Below, piece by piece: positions 49,876 through 58,476 of a stretch of DNA of 64,000 nt. The stretch is from Streptomyces sp. NBC_00286. GTDB lineage: Bacteria > Actinomycetota > Actinomycetes > Streptomycetales > Streptomycetaceae. Numbering within the stretch: the stretch's first letter is position 1; each line of letters begins with the position of its first letter. Position numbers and translations under genes: made by a program. The notes under the pieces are model-generated. The model was given only the letters and a program-made list of their open reading frames with translations, did not search any database and had not been told where the DNA came from. The stretch spans positions 8,811,501 to 8,875,500 of the forward strand of contig NZ_CP108054.1 in assembly GCF_036173125.1 (NCBI RefSeq), given 5' to 3'.

Positions 49876-50837
49876 CGTCCCGGGCGGCCGGAGCGTCCGG
49901 AGCGGCCGGGCCGGCCGGGGTGGCCGGAGTTGCTGGGGTAGCCGAGGCAGCCGGAGCGACCGACGCAACCGGGGTAGCCGGAGCGGCTGGGCCGGCCGGA
50001 TCCACCCCGGCGGCCGGAGCAGCCGGGCCACCCGGAGCGCCCAGGACACCCGGACCGCCCAGCGCACCCCAAGCGCCCGCCGCCCCCGGAGTCCGCGCCA
50101 CCGCCCGCATCACCGCCCGCCCCGACGCCCGCGGCGGCACCGCCCTCCCCACCCTCGAAGGCGAAGGCCCCCTAGCCCTGCGCCGCACCCGGGCCACCGG
50201 TTCCGAGGCGCGCGTCACGATCGTCGGGGCGATGAGCGGCCCCCTCGGCGGCGACCACTTCACCGTCGAGGCGACCGCCGCAAGGGGTGCCGAACTGCAC
50301 ATCGGATCCGCCGCCGCCACCATCGCCCTGCCGGGCCAGGCCCAGGGCGAGGCACGCTACGACGTACGCCTCAGGGTCGCCGAGGGAGCGGAACTGCGCT
50401 GGATGCCCGAGCAGTTGATCTCCGCGAACGGCAGCGATCTGTACGTCACCACCCGCGCCGACCTCGCACCGGGCGCCCGCCTGACGCTCCGTGAGGAACA
50501 GGTCCTCGGCCGCGCCCACGAGGAACCGGGCCGCCTCACCAGCCGTCTCACCGTCCGCCTCGGCGGGCGCCCGCTGCTCGACCAGGAACTGTCCTGCGGA
50601 CCCGGCGCCCCCGGCGGCTGGGACGGCCCGGCGGTGCTGGCGGGACATCGCGCGGTAGGGCAACTCATCGTCGTACGACCGGAATTCGCCGAGGCACCGC
50701 CCAGCCCGCGCACCCTGGGGGAGTACGCCGCACTCACCCCGCTCGCAGGCCCCGGCGTACTCGTCACCGCACTCGCCCCGGACGCCCTGAAGCTGCGCCG
50801 CACCCTCGACGAGGCCCTGCGCATCCTCGGCCCGTAA
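49872..50837 (+). CDS. ureD: Urease accessory protein UreD with a low-complexity N-terminal extension
   Basis: This 321-residue scaffold protein starts at ATG 49872, overlapping ureG by 4 nt. Residues about 2-70 form a Gly/Ala/Pro-rich stretch with collagen-like GxxGxx spacing, absent from UreD proteins generally. The family fold follows: [54 protein letters not shown] and [12 protein letters not shown]. It delivers nickel to UreC through a UreD-F-G complex. The extension is probably a repeat expansion. Confidence 0.93.
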
Positions 50838-50971
50838 AGCGTCATCTCCGCTCAACGGGCAGGCAGTTACCGGTTATCGGATTGGCAAAGAAGCCAAGTC
50901 ACCCCTGTTCTCAGGGAGGTCACAGCCGGAAGGATCCCCGTACCGACCATCACACGTACGGGGAGGCCCAC

Positions 50972-52570
50972 TTGACGGGTATGAGACCGCCGAAGAAAAA
51001 GGCGGCAGCGCTCGGCTCGGCCGGAGTGTTCGTCACGGCGACACTGATAGCCGGAGCCGTCGCGGCACCGTCGGCCAGTGCGGACAGCCGCCACGGCCAG
51101 GATCGCGAGGCACGCGGTACGGCGATCGCGGCGGCACGGGCCGCCAAGGCCGGCATCACATGGCAGGCCTGCCCGGCCGACTGGGGACTTGAGAAGCCCA
51201 TCCAGTGCGGCTGGGTCACCGTGCCGCTCGACTACGCCAAGCCGAACGGCAAGCAGATCAAGCTCGCCGTCGACCGCATCGGCAACACGGGCACCAAGGC
51301 GGAGCGCCAGGGCGCCCTCATCTACAACCCCGGCGGCCCCGGCGGCTCGGGCCTGCGTTTCCCGCGCCGGGTCACCACCAAGGCGCCGCTCTGGGTGAAC
51401 ACGGCGAAGGCGTACGACTTCGTGGGCTTCGACCCGCGTGGTGTCGGGCACTCGGCACCCATCTCCTGCGCCGATCCTCAGGAGTTCGTGAAGGCGCCCA
51501 AGATGGACCCGGTGCCGGACTCCGAGGCCGACAAGCGCGCCCAGCGCAAGCTCGCCGCCGAGTATGCGGCCGGCTGCAAGGAGCGCAGCGGCGAGATGCT
51601 GCCGCACATGACTACGCCGAACACCGTGCGCGACCTGGACGTCATCCGGGCCGCCCTCGGCGAGAAGAAGCTCAACTTCCTCGGCGTCTCGTACGGCACG
51701 TACATCGCCGCCGTCTACGGCACGATGTTCCCGACGCATGTGCGCCGCATGGTCGCCGACAGCGTCGTCAACCCCTCGCGCGAGAAGATCTGGTACCAGG
51801 CCAACCTCGACCAGGACGTCGCCTTCGAGATGCGCTGGAAGGACTGGCAGGACTGGGTCGCCAAGAACGACGCGACCTATCACCTGGGCGACACGCGGGC
51901 CGAAGTCCAGGCCCAGTGGCTGAAGTTGAGGAGCGCGGCCAAGAAGAGCCCGATCGGCGGGGTCGTCGGTCCGGCCGAGCTCATCAGCTTCTTCCAGAGC
52001 GCTCCGTATTACGACTCCGCGTGGGCGCCCACCGCGCAGGTGTGGAGCAAGTACGTCGCCGGTGACACCCAGGCGCTCGTCGACGCCGCCGCTCCGGACC
52101 TGTCGGACACCGCGGGCAACGCCGCTTCGGAGAACGGCAACGCCGTCTACACCGCCGTCGAGTGCACCGACGCCAAGTGGCCCACGAGCTGGAAGAAGTG
52201 GGACCGCGACAACACCGAGCTGCACAAGAAGTACCCGTTCATGACGTGGGCCAACGCCTGGCTGAACCTGCCCTGCGCCACCTGGCCGGTCAAGCAGCAG
52301 ACTCCGGTGAACGTGAAGACCGGAAAGGGCCTGCCGCCCGTGCTGATCGTGCAGGCCACGCGGGACGCCGCCACTCCGTACGAGGGCGCGCTCGAACTGC
52401 ACAAGCGGTTCAAGGGCTCCCGACTGATCACCGAGAAGAACGCGGGCTCGCACGGTGTCACGGGGCTCGCCAACCCCTGCATCAACGAGCGGGTGGACGC
52501 CTACCTGCTCACAGGCAAGGTCGACGCGGCCGACGTGACGTGCGCCCCGCACGCCACGCCCACCCCGTAG
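50972..52570 (+). CDS. tap: Secreted tripeptidyl aminopeptidase
   Basis: This 532-residue exported peptidase removes tripeptides from N-termini. TTG 50972 is chosen because GGAGG lies 5 nt upstream, whereas ATG 50981 would be 14 nt away. A Sec signal (about 10-38, ending ASADS) precedes an alpha/beta-hydrolase domain with GGPGGSGL near the oxyanion hole, FVGFDPRGVGHS, nucleophile in GVSYGTY and a C-terminal His in GSHGVTG. Family members in Streptomyces are secreted and cleave proteins of the mycelium. A strong terminator follows. Confidence 0.9.
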   Translation: MTGMRPPKKKAAALGSAGVFVTATLIAGAVAAPSASADSRHGQDREARGTAIAAARAAKAGITWQACPADWGLEKPIQCGWVTVPLDYAKPNGKQIKLAVDRIGNTGTKAERQGALIYNPGGPGGSGLRFPRRVTTKAPLWVNTAKAYDFVGFDPRGVGHSAPISCADPQEFVKAPKMDPVPDSEADKRAQRKLAAEYAAGCKERSGEMLPHMTTPNTVRDLDVIRAALGEKKLNFLGVSYGTYIAAVYGTMFPTHVRRMVADSVVNPSREKIWYQANLDQDVAFEMRWKDWQDWVAKNDATYHLGDTRAEVQAQWLKLRSAAKKSPIGGVVGPAELISFFQSAPYYDSAWAPTAQVWSKYVAGDTQALVDAAAPDLSDTAGNAASENGNAVYTAVECTDAKWPTSWKKWDRDNTELHKKYPFMTWANAWLNLPCATWPVKQQTPVNVKTGKGLPPVLIVQATRDAATPYEGALELHKRFKGSRLITEKNAGSHGVTGLANPCINERVDAYLLTGKVDAADVTCAPHATPTP

Positions 52571-52581
52571 CCCGTACGAAA

Positions 52582-52622
52582 GGAGAAGGGGGCGGCCGGA
52601 AACTCCGGCCGCCCCCTTCTCC
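52582..52622. terminator. Strong bidirectional terminator between tap and plsC
   Basis: A perfect 19-bp stem (52582-52600 with 52604-52622) closes on an AAC loop. It ends transcripts of tap and of the convergent acyltransferase gene. Confidence 0.85.
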
Positions 52623-52630
52623 TCGTGCGC

Positions 52631-53359
52631 TCAACTCAGCGGCAGCCGCGGGAACTTGCGGCCCTTCTCGGCGGCCTTCTTCTCGGCTTCCTCGGCCTTG
52701 ACGACGGCCGCGTACTGGTCGACGTACTCCTGCTCGGAGAGGGTGAGGATGGCGTACATGATCTCGTCGGTGATGGCGCGCAGGATCGCCTTCTCGTTCT
52801 CCATGCCGGCATAGCGGGAGAAGTCGAGGGGCTTGCCGAAGCGGATCACCACGGGGTGGATGTTCGGGATCTTCTTTCCGGGCGGCTGGGCCTCGAAGGT
52901 GCCGATCATCGCGCAGGGAATGACGGGGACCTGGGCCTTGAGCGCCATGACCGCGACGCCCACCTTGCCCTTGTAGAGGCGGCCGTCGTGCGAGCGCGTG
53001 CCCTCCGGATAGATACCGAGGAGCTCGTCCTTGCTCAGCACCCCGAGCCCCTCGCGGATGGCCGCCTGACCTGCTTCCTTGCCGGAGCGGTCCACCGGAA
53101 TCTGCCCGGCGCTGCGGAAGAAGTAGGCCGTCAGCCGGCCCTTGATACCGGGGCCCGTGAAGTACTCCGCCTTCGCCAGGAACGTGATCCGCCGCTTGAG
53201 GATCGCGGGCATCAGGAAATGGTCCGAGAACGACAGATGATTACCGGCGACAATGGCCGCGCCCTCCGCCGGTACGTGCTCGAGCCCTTCGATCTTGGGA
53301 CGGAAGACCAGTCTCAGCAGGGGTCCCAAGATCACGTACTTGAGCACGTAATAGAACAT
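52631..53359 (-). CDS. 1-acyl-sn-glycerol-3-phosphate acyltransferase family protein
   Basis: This 242-residue membrane-bound acyltransferase has AGNHLSFSDHFLMPA (HX4D motif), GQIPVDRSG, GIYPEGTRSHDGRLYKGKVG and VPVIPCAMIGTFEAQP, the four PlsC blocks. The N-terminus (1-25) is hydrophobic. ATG 53359 is used; further upstream the frame lacks support. The C-terminal 25 residues are charged (KAEEAEKKAAEKGRKF). It acylates lysophosphatidic acid or a related lipid. Confidence 0.93.
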   Translation of the reverse strand: MFYYVLKYVILGPLLRLVFRPKIEGLEHVPAEGAAIVAGNHLSFSDHFLMPAILKRRITFLAKAEYFTGPGIKGRLTAYFFRSAGQIPVDRSGKEAGQAAIREGLGVLSKDELLGIYPEGTRSHDGRLYKGKVGVAVMALKAQVPVIPCAMIGTFEAQPPGKKIPNIHPVVIRFGKPLDFSRYAGMENEKAILRAITDEIMYAILTLSEQEYVDQYAAVVKAEEAEKKAAEKGRKFPRLPLS

Positions 53360-53479
53360 GGGGTTGTCGCTCCTCACTCCGCCGGATCGGCTCAACCGCC
53401 GTGTTCTAGCAGGTCAATAGGTACGCGGGAGAGACGCCAGTGTATGTGCAGGCGCGGGCCCGTGTTAACCGTGGGTGCG

Positions 53480-54304
53480 CTACCGCTTGCGGGCCACTCC
53501 GCAGAAATGCGTCACATCGACGATCTCTTCCCGCGGGCAGTCGGGTCGCCAGCGGGGGCAGGAGACGACGCCCGGCTCGAGGAGTTCCAGTCCGTCGAAG
53601 AGTCCCAGGAGTTCTTCGCGGGTACGCAGTGTCATCGGCGCCGATCCCTGGGTGTTCCAGTAGTGGACGGCCCGGGCCATCGCCAGTCCGTCGACCTCCG
53701 TGGTCGGGTGGGAGACGACCAGGTGGCTGCCGGAGGGCACGGCGTCCATGAGCCGCCGCACGATGGAGCGGGCCTCATCGGTGTCGAGTACGAAGTTGAG
53801 GATGCCCAGCATCGTGATCCCCACGGGCCGGCTGAAGTCCAGGGTCCGGGCGGCGGCCTGGAGGATCGTTTCGGGGGCGTGGACGTCGGCGTCGATGTAG
53901 TCGGTGGCACCCTCGGGTGTGCTGGTGAGCAGGGCGCGGGCGTGGCTCAGCACGATGGGGTCGTTGTCCACGTAGACGACCCGGCAGGCGGGATCGACGC
54001 GCTGGGCGACCTCGTGGGTGTTGTCGACGATCGGGAGGCCCGTGCCGATGTCCAGGAACTGCCGGATTCCCGCCTCACCGGCGAGAAACCGCACAGAGCG
54101 CGCCAGGAACTGCCGGTCCGCGACAGCCGAGCGGGAGATTTCCGGCACGTAGGACAGGATCTGATCGCCGACCCGCTGATCTATCTGGTAGTTGTCCCTG
54201 CCGCCCAGCCAGTAGTTCCAGATACGCGCGGAGTGCGACACATTGGTCTTGAGCTTGGGATTCCGCTTGGTGCCCTGGGTGTCTGGAGTCGAGATTTCGG
54301 ACAT
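53480..54304 (-). CDS. DUF574 (SAM-dependent methyltransferase-like) protein
   Basis: This 274-residue protein shows ARIWNYWLGGRDNYQIDQ, the DUF574 signature, then FLDIGTGLP (SAM-binding loop), VVYVDNDPIVLSHAR and VSHPTTEVDG. DUF574 genes are numerous in Streptomyces; some are thought to be methyltransferases of unknown substrate, and the family is often seen near regulators. No partner is evident here. A 150-nt gap separates it from rocD. Confidence 0.92.
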   Translation of the reverse strand: MSEISTPDTQGTKRNPKLKTNVSHSARIWNYWLGGRDNYQIDQRVGDQILSYVPEISRSAVADRQFLARSVRFLAGEAGIRQFLDIGTGLPIVDNTHEVAQRVDPACRVVYVDNDPIVLSHARALLTSTPEGATDYIDADVHAPETILQAAARTLDFSRPVGITMLGILNFVLDTDEARSIVRRLMDAVPSGSHLVVSHPTTEVDGLAMARAVHYWNTQGSAPMTLRTREELLGLFDGLELLEPGVVSCPRWRPDCPREEIVDVTHFCGVARKR

Positions 54305-54452
54305 CCCTGTGGCTCTTTTCGCTCATCACTGACTGGGACAGTGCACAATCTAGCCCGCTTGGCCGGAACCAATCACCATAAAGGATAAAGCAGTTCGTGG
54401 TTCCGGCCCCGGCTACCGCGGGTTTCTTTCTCCCTTCAGTCCCCTTCTGCCC

Positions 54453-55679
54453 TCAGGCCCCTTCCGCCAGAACCTTCCCCAGAGTCCCGAGAGCCGCGCG
54501 GAGTTCCTCGTCGGTGATGGTCAGCGGTGGTGCAAGCCGGATCGTCGAGCCGTGGGTGTCCTTGACGAGAATTCCCTCGCGCATGAGGCGTTCGCTGATC
54601 TCGCGGCCGGTGCCGATCGCGGGGTCGACGTCCACGCCCGCCCACAGCCCCCGCGCACGGAAGCTCCGTACGCCCTTGCCCTCGAGGGCGGCCAGCCCTT
54701 CACGCAGGGTCACCCCCAACCCGGCGGCCCTGCGCTGGAATTCACCCGTCCCGAGCAGCTCGACGACCGCGGAGCCCACCGCCGCGGCCAGCGGATTGCC
54801 GCCGAACGTCGACCCGTGCTCGCCGGGCCGCAGCACCCCGAGCACCTCCCGGCGCGCGACGACCGCGGACACGGGCACGATGCCGCCGCCGAGCGCCTTG
54901 CCGAGCAGCACCATGTCCGGGACGACCGCCTCGTGCTCGACGGCCAGCGTCCGGCCCGTACGCCCGAGGCCCGACTGGATCTCGTCCGCGATGAACAGGC
55001 ACCCGGCCCGCCGGGTCAGTTCGCGTATGCCGGTCAGGTAGCCGTCGTCCGGGATGAGCACGCCCGCCTCGCCCTGGATCGGCTCGATCAGGACGGCCGC
55101 CGTCGTCTCGTCGATCGCCGCCTCCAGCGCGGCGAGATCGTTGTACGGGACGATGCGGAAGCCGGGCGTGAACGGGCCGAAGCCCGCCCGGGCCGACTCG
55201 TCGGTGGAGAAGCTGACGATGGTCGTCGTACGGCCGTGGAAGTTGCCGTCGGCCACCACGATGGTCGCCCGGTCCGCGGGGACGCCCTTCACCTCGTACG
55301 CCCATTTGCGGGCGACCTTGATGCCGCTCTCCACGGCCTCGGCGCCCGTGTTCATCGGCAGCACCATGTCCTGGCCGGTCAACTCGGCCAGGGATTCGGC
55401 AAATTGGGCGAGCCGGTCGTTGTGGAAGGCGCGCGAGGTGAGCGTCAGCTGGTCGAGCTGACGGTGCGCGGCCTCGATCAGCGCCGGGTGGCGGTGGCCG
55501 AAGTTGAGGGCCGAGTAGCCGGCCAGCATGTCGAGGTAGCGGCGGCCCTCGACGTCCTCGACCCAGGCGCCCTCGGCGCGCGCGACGACCACGGGCAGCG
55601 GGTGGTAGTTGTGCGCGAGGACGGGCTCCTCGGCGCGGATCAGGTCTGCGGAGGTACGCGTACGCGCGGGAGCGGTCAT
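54453..55679 (-). CDS. rocD: Ornithine--oxo-acid aminotransferase
   Basis: This 408-residue PLP enzyme turns ornithine and 2-oxoglutarate into glutamate semialdehyde and glutamate. It has NYHPLPVVVARAEGAWVEDVEG, MNTGAEAVE, VVADGNFHGRTTTIVSFS, FIADEIQSGLGRTG and the PLP lysine in LLGKALGGG. ATG 55679 overlaps the upstream dimethylargininase stop by 4 nt (ATGA), and AGGAG precedes it. With that enzyme it forms a two-gene arginine/ornithine degradation operon. Confidence 0.95.
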   Translation of the reverse strand: MTAPARTRTSADLIRAEEPVLAHNYHPLPVVVARAEGAWVEDVEGRRYLDMLAGYSALNFGHRHPALIEAAHRQLDQLTLTSRAFHNDRLAQFAESLAELTGQDMVLPMNTGAEAVESGIKVARKWAYEVKGVPADRATIVVADGNFHGRTTTIVSFSTDESARAGFGPFTPGFRIVPYNDLAALEAAIDETTAAVLIEPIQGEAGVLIPDDGYLTGIRELTRRAGCLFIADEIQSGLGRTGRTLAVEHEAVVPDMVLLGKALGGGIVPVSAVVARREVLGVLRPGEHGSTFGGNPLAAAVGSAVVELLGTGEFQRRAAGLGVTLREGLAALEGKGVRSFRARGLWAGVDVDPAIGTGREISERLMREGILVKDTHGSTIRLAPPLTITDEELRAALGTLGKVLAEGA

Positions 55680-56506
55680 GAACGGATCTCCTGGGTGCAG
55701 CACTTGATGCCGCCGCCGGCCTTGTGGAGCTCCGACAGGTCGACGGGGACGGGAACGTAGCCGCGGCGGGTCAGCTGGTCGGCGAGCGCCTCGGCGCGGG
55801 GCGAGATGAAGACATGGCGGCCGTCGGAGACGGAGTTGAGCCCGAACGCCATCGCGTCCTCACGCGTGGCGATCACCGCGTTCGGGAAGAGTCGCTGGAG
55901 CACCTCGCGGCTGCCCGGGGAGAAGGCCTCGGGGTAGTACGCGATGTTCGCCTCGGCGCCGTCGCCTCCGTCGTCGAGGACGAACAGCGCGGTGTCCATG
56001 TGGTAGAAGTACGGATCCACCAGCTGCAGGCCGATCGTCGGGACGCCGAAGAACTCCTGCACCTCCCGGTGCGCCTCCGGAGTCGTACGAAATCCGGTGC
56101 CGGCCAGGATGTAGCGGCCCACCGGGACGAGATCGCCCTCGCCCTCGCACACCGACTCGGGGTGCTGGACGTCGAAGCCCGCGTTCTTGAACCAGGTCTC
56201 GTACGCGGTCGACTCCGGCCGCCGCTGCGGCGCGTGGAACAGCGAGCCGAAGACGCGGCCCTGAACGACCAGCGCGGAGTTCGCCGCGAAGACCATGTCC
56301 GGGAGACCGGCGACCGGCTCGACGCTGTCGACGGTGTGGCCGTGGGCGCGGTAGGCGCGGATCAGCTCCGCCCACTGGCCGCGGGCCAGATCGACGTCGA
56401 CCTGTGTGTCCTCATGCATCCATGGGTTGATGGCGTACTGCACGGCGAAATGTCTGGGTTCGCAGACCAGAAAGTGCTTCGGGCGCGACACGCGGCTGTT
56501 GGGCAC
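55676..56506 (-). CDS. Dimethylargininase / arginine-deiminase-like amidinotransferase-fold enzyme
   Basis: This 276-residue enzyme of the guanidine-modifying superfamily starts at GTG 56506, with a GGAGG about 10 nt upstream; the long frame before it is unsupported. Asp and Asn residues occur in DMVFAANSAL, the catalytic histidine in YFYHMDTALFVLDD and the nucleophilic cysteine in GGIKCCTQE. It hydrolyses dimethylarginine (or arginine itself in some homologues) to citrulline. It is coupled to rocD, which suggests use of arginine-derived compounds as nitrogen source. An Lrp-type regulator sits upstream. Confidence 0.88.
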   Translation of the reverse strand: MPNSRVSRPKHFLVCEPRHFAVQYAINPWMHEDTQVDVDLARGQWAELIRAYRAHGHTVDSVEPVAGLPDMVFAANSALVVQGRVFGSLFHAPQRRPESTAYETWFKNAGFDVQHPESVCEGEGDLVPVGRYILAGTGFRTTPEAHREVQEFFGVPTIGLQLVDPYFYHMDTALFVLDDGGDGAEANIAYYPEAFSPGSREVLQRLFPNAVIATREDAMAFGLNSVSDGRHVFISPRAEALADQLTRRGYVPVPVDLSELHKAGGGIKCCTQEIRS

Positions 56507-56669
56507 AGAGGGGTTCCTCCGCTTCCTGCGGTGACGAGGTGATGACTGGCGGTGAGTCAACGGTAGGAAGCGGGGGAGAGGCGCGACAAGCACCGACGAT
56601 TGCGCGTCGGCGCAGGAATGCTGCGTATTCAGACGGTTCACCGCATGATCGGTGCGCGAGCCGGGTCGC

Positions 56670-57164
56670 TCACTCCTCCGGAGCCGGAGCCGGCTGGTTC
56701 GCGCCCGCCTCCGGGCTCTCCGGGAGCAGATGCGACAGCACCATGTAACTGATCGTCTTGCGGATGAACGGCTCCGTACGGATTCGCTCGAGCACCTCCT
56801 CGAAGTGGTCCACGTCCCGGGCTCGTACATGCAGCAGCGCGTCCGCGCCCCCCGTCACAGTCATCGCGGCGGTGATCTCCGGATGGTTGCGCACCACCTC
56901 CGCCAGCCGCCGCGGCGGAGCCGCGCCCTCGCAGTACACCTCCACGTACGCCTCCGTACGCCAGCCGAGCGCGGCCGGCTTCACCGTGGCCGTGAACCCG
57001 GTGACCACACCGGTCTCGCGCATCCGGTCGACGCGGCGCTTGACCGCGGTGGCCGACAGGCCCACCTCCGCGCCGATCACGGCGAAGCTGGTCCGGGCGT
57101 TCACCATCAGGGCCGTAACGATCTTGCGGTCGAGCTCGTCGAACGGCGCGGACTTGGGGCTCAT
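56670..57164 (-). CDS. Lrp/AsnC-family regulator
   Basis: This 164-residue regulator has an N-terminal HTH (about 8-55: LDRKIVTALMVNARTSFAVIGAEVGLSATAVKRRVDRM) and a RAM/ACT effector domain (about 70-145). ATG 57164 is preceded by TACAGT 6 nt upstream, a leaderless start; a longer frame is rejected. It lies 163 nt upstream of the dimethylargininase-rocD operon on the same strand and probably controls it in response to an amino acid. It is divergent from a LytTR regulator gene. Confidence 0.92.
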   Translation of the reverse strand: MSPKSAPFDELDRKIVTALMVNARTSFAVIGAEVGLSATAVKRRVDRMRETGVVTGFTATVKPAALGWRTEAYVEVYCEGAAPPRRLAEVVRNHPEITAAMTVTGGADALLHVRARDVDHFEEVLERIRTEPFIRKTISYMVLSHLLPESPEAGANQPAPAPEE

Positions 57165-57277
57165 GCGCGCACTGTATCCAGCGCCGACGGCCACACCTCA
57201 CGGCTCCGCAGGCCCAGAGGTCACAGCCCCGTCTCGCGCATGTGCAGACGTCCGGATTGCTCCTAGACTCCAGCCTC

Positions 57278-58033
57278 ATGCTGCGCGCCCTCGCCGTCGA
57301 CGACGAACCGCCGTCCCTCGAAGAGCTGCTCTATCTGCTGGAGGCCGATCCACGGGTGAAGAGCGTCGAGGGCGCGAGCGACGCGACCGAGGCGCTGCGC
57401 CGGATCAACCGCGCCCTGGAGTGCGGCCCCGACGGCGACGACGCGATCGACGTGATCTTCCTCGACATCCAGATGCCCGGGCTCGACGGCCTGGACATGG
57501 CGCGGCTGCTCGCCGGACTCGCCAAACCCCCGCTCGTCGTGTTCGTCACCGCGCACGAGGGCTTCGCGGTGCAGGCCTTCGACCTCAAGGCGGTGGACTA
57601 CGTCCTGAAGCCGGTACGCCGGGAACGGCTGGCCGAGGCCGTCCGCCGGGCCGCCGAGCTGAAGGAGGCGGCTCCGCTGATCCCCGTACACGAGCCCGAC
57701 CCGGACCAGATCCCGGTCGAGCTGGGCGGGGTCACCCGTTTCGTGTCCGTCGAGGACATCACGCATGTCGAGGCCCAGGGCGACTACGCGCGACTGCACA
57801 CCGCACAGGGCAGCCACCTGGTGCGTATACCGCTGTCCACGCTGGAGGAGCGCTGGCGCTCGCGCGGCTTCGTCCGCATCCACCGGCGGCATCTCGTCGC
57901 CCTCGGCCACATCAGCGAGCTCCGCCTTGACGCGGGTACCGTGAGCGTCCTGGTCGGCCCCGTCGAACTGCAGGTCAGCCGCCGTCACGCCCGTGAGCTG
58001 CGTGAACTGCTGATGCGCCGGACCGCAAGCTGA
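57278..58033 (+). CDS. LytTR-family response regulator
   Basis: This 251-residue regulator has a receiver domain (1-125; DDEPPSLEE, phosphoacceptor Asp in FLDIQMPGLDG, Lys in LKPVRR) and a LytTR DNA-binding domain (about 150-248: VEDITHVEAQGDYARLHT, RIHRRHLVAL). ATG 57278 follows TAGACT by 8 nt; a longer frame to 57242 is not used. Its sensor kinase is the last gene of the same operon, with a small membrane protein and a symporter between. Confidence 0.93.
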   Translation: MLRALAVDDEPPSLEELLYLLEADPRVKSVEGASDATEALRRINRALECGPDGDDAIDVIFLDIQMPGLDGLDMARLLAGLAKPPLVVFVTAHEGFAVQAFDLKAVDYVLKPVRRERLAEAVRRAAELKEAAPLIPVHEPDPDQIPVELGGVTRFVSVEDITHVEAQGDYARLHTAQGSHLVRIPLSTLEERWRSRGFVRIHRRHLVALGHISELRLDAGTVSVLVGPVELQVSRRHARELRELLMRRTAS

Positions 58034-58046
58034 GGAGGCGCGGACA

Positions 58047-58403
58047 GTGGCACAGGATCCGACCGATCGCCGCGTGGTCGTCACGGGGCCGCCCCGCCGA
58101 ACCCGCCGGCTGAACGGCTACCGTCCCCGCACCGAGATCGACGAGCAGACGACTCTCGGCCACACCTACGTCCGCTCGCTCATCCGCAGCCAGCTGCGCG
58201 CCGCGCTCACGGTGTTCGGCGTACTCGTACTGCTCGTGGGACCGCTGCCGCTCGTGTTCACCTCGATGAACGACAGCACGAACCTCGAATGGCTCGTCCT
58301 CGGCTTCTGTGTCTACCCGCCGCTGGTGCTGCTCGCCCGCTGGTACGTCCGCCGGGCCGACCGCAACGAGCGGGACTTCGTCCGCCTCGTCGAGGACCGC
58401 TGA
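58047..58403 (+). CDS. Small two-helix membrane protein of a symporter operon
   Basis: This 118-residue protein has about 45 hydrophilic, Arg-rich N-terminal residues, then two helices (about 50-72 and 82-98) separated by a short loop and a charged end. It resembles the small companion proteins (DUF485-like) often encoded before acetate/cation symporters. GTG 58047 has GAGGAGG upstream. It lies 13 nt after the response regulator and before the symporter. Confidence 0.8.
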   Translation: MAQDPTDRRVVVTGPPRRTRRLNGYRPRTEIDEQTTLGHTYVRSLIRSQLRAALTVFGVLVLLVGPLPLVFTSMNDSTNLEWLVLGFCVYPPLVLLARWYVRRADRNERDFVRLVEDR

Positions 58404-58422
58404 GAACGGGACCGAGAAACCC

Positions 58423-58473
58423 ATGACCGAGGACCGCTGAGCCGTAGCCATGAACCCGAACGAGGTCCGCTGA
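58423..58473 (+). other. Two mini-ORFs before the symporter
   Basis: ATG ACC GAG GAC CGC TGA (58423-58440, MTEDR) and ATG AAC CCG AAC GAG GTC CGC TGA (58450-58473, MNPNEVR) lie between the small membrane gene and the symporter. GAGGACCGCTGA also ends the previous gene (58391-58402), so the segment looks like two duplications of its last codons. They could be leader peptides. Confidence 0.5.
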
Positions 58474-58476
58474 GCC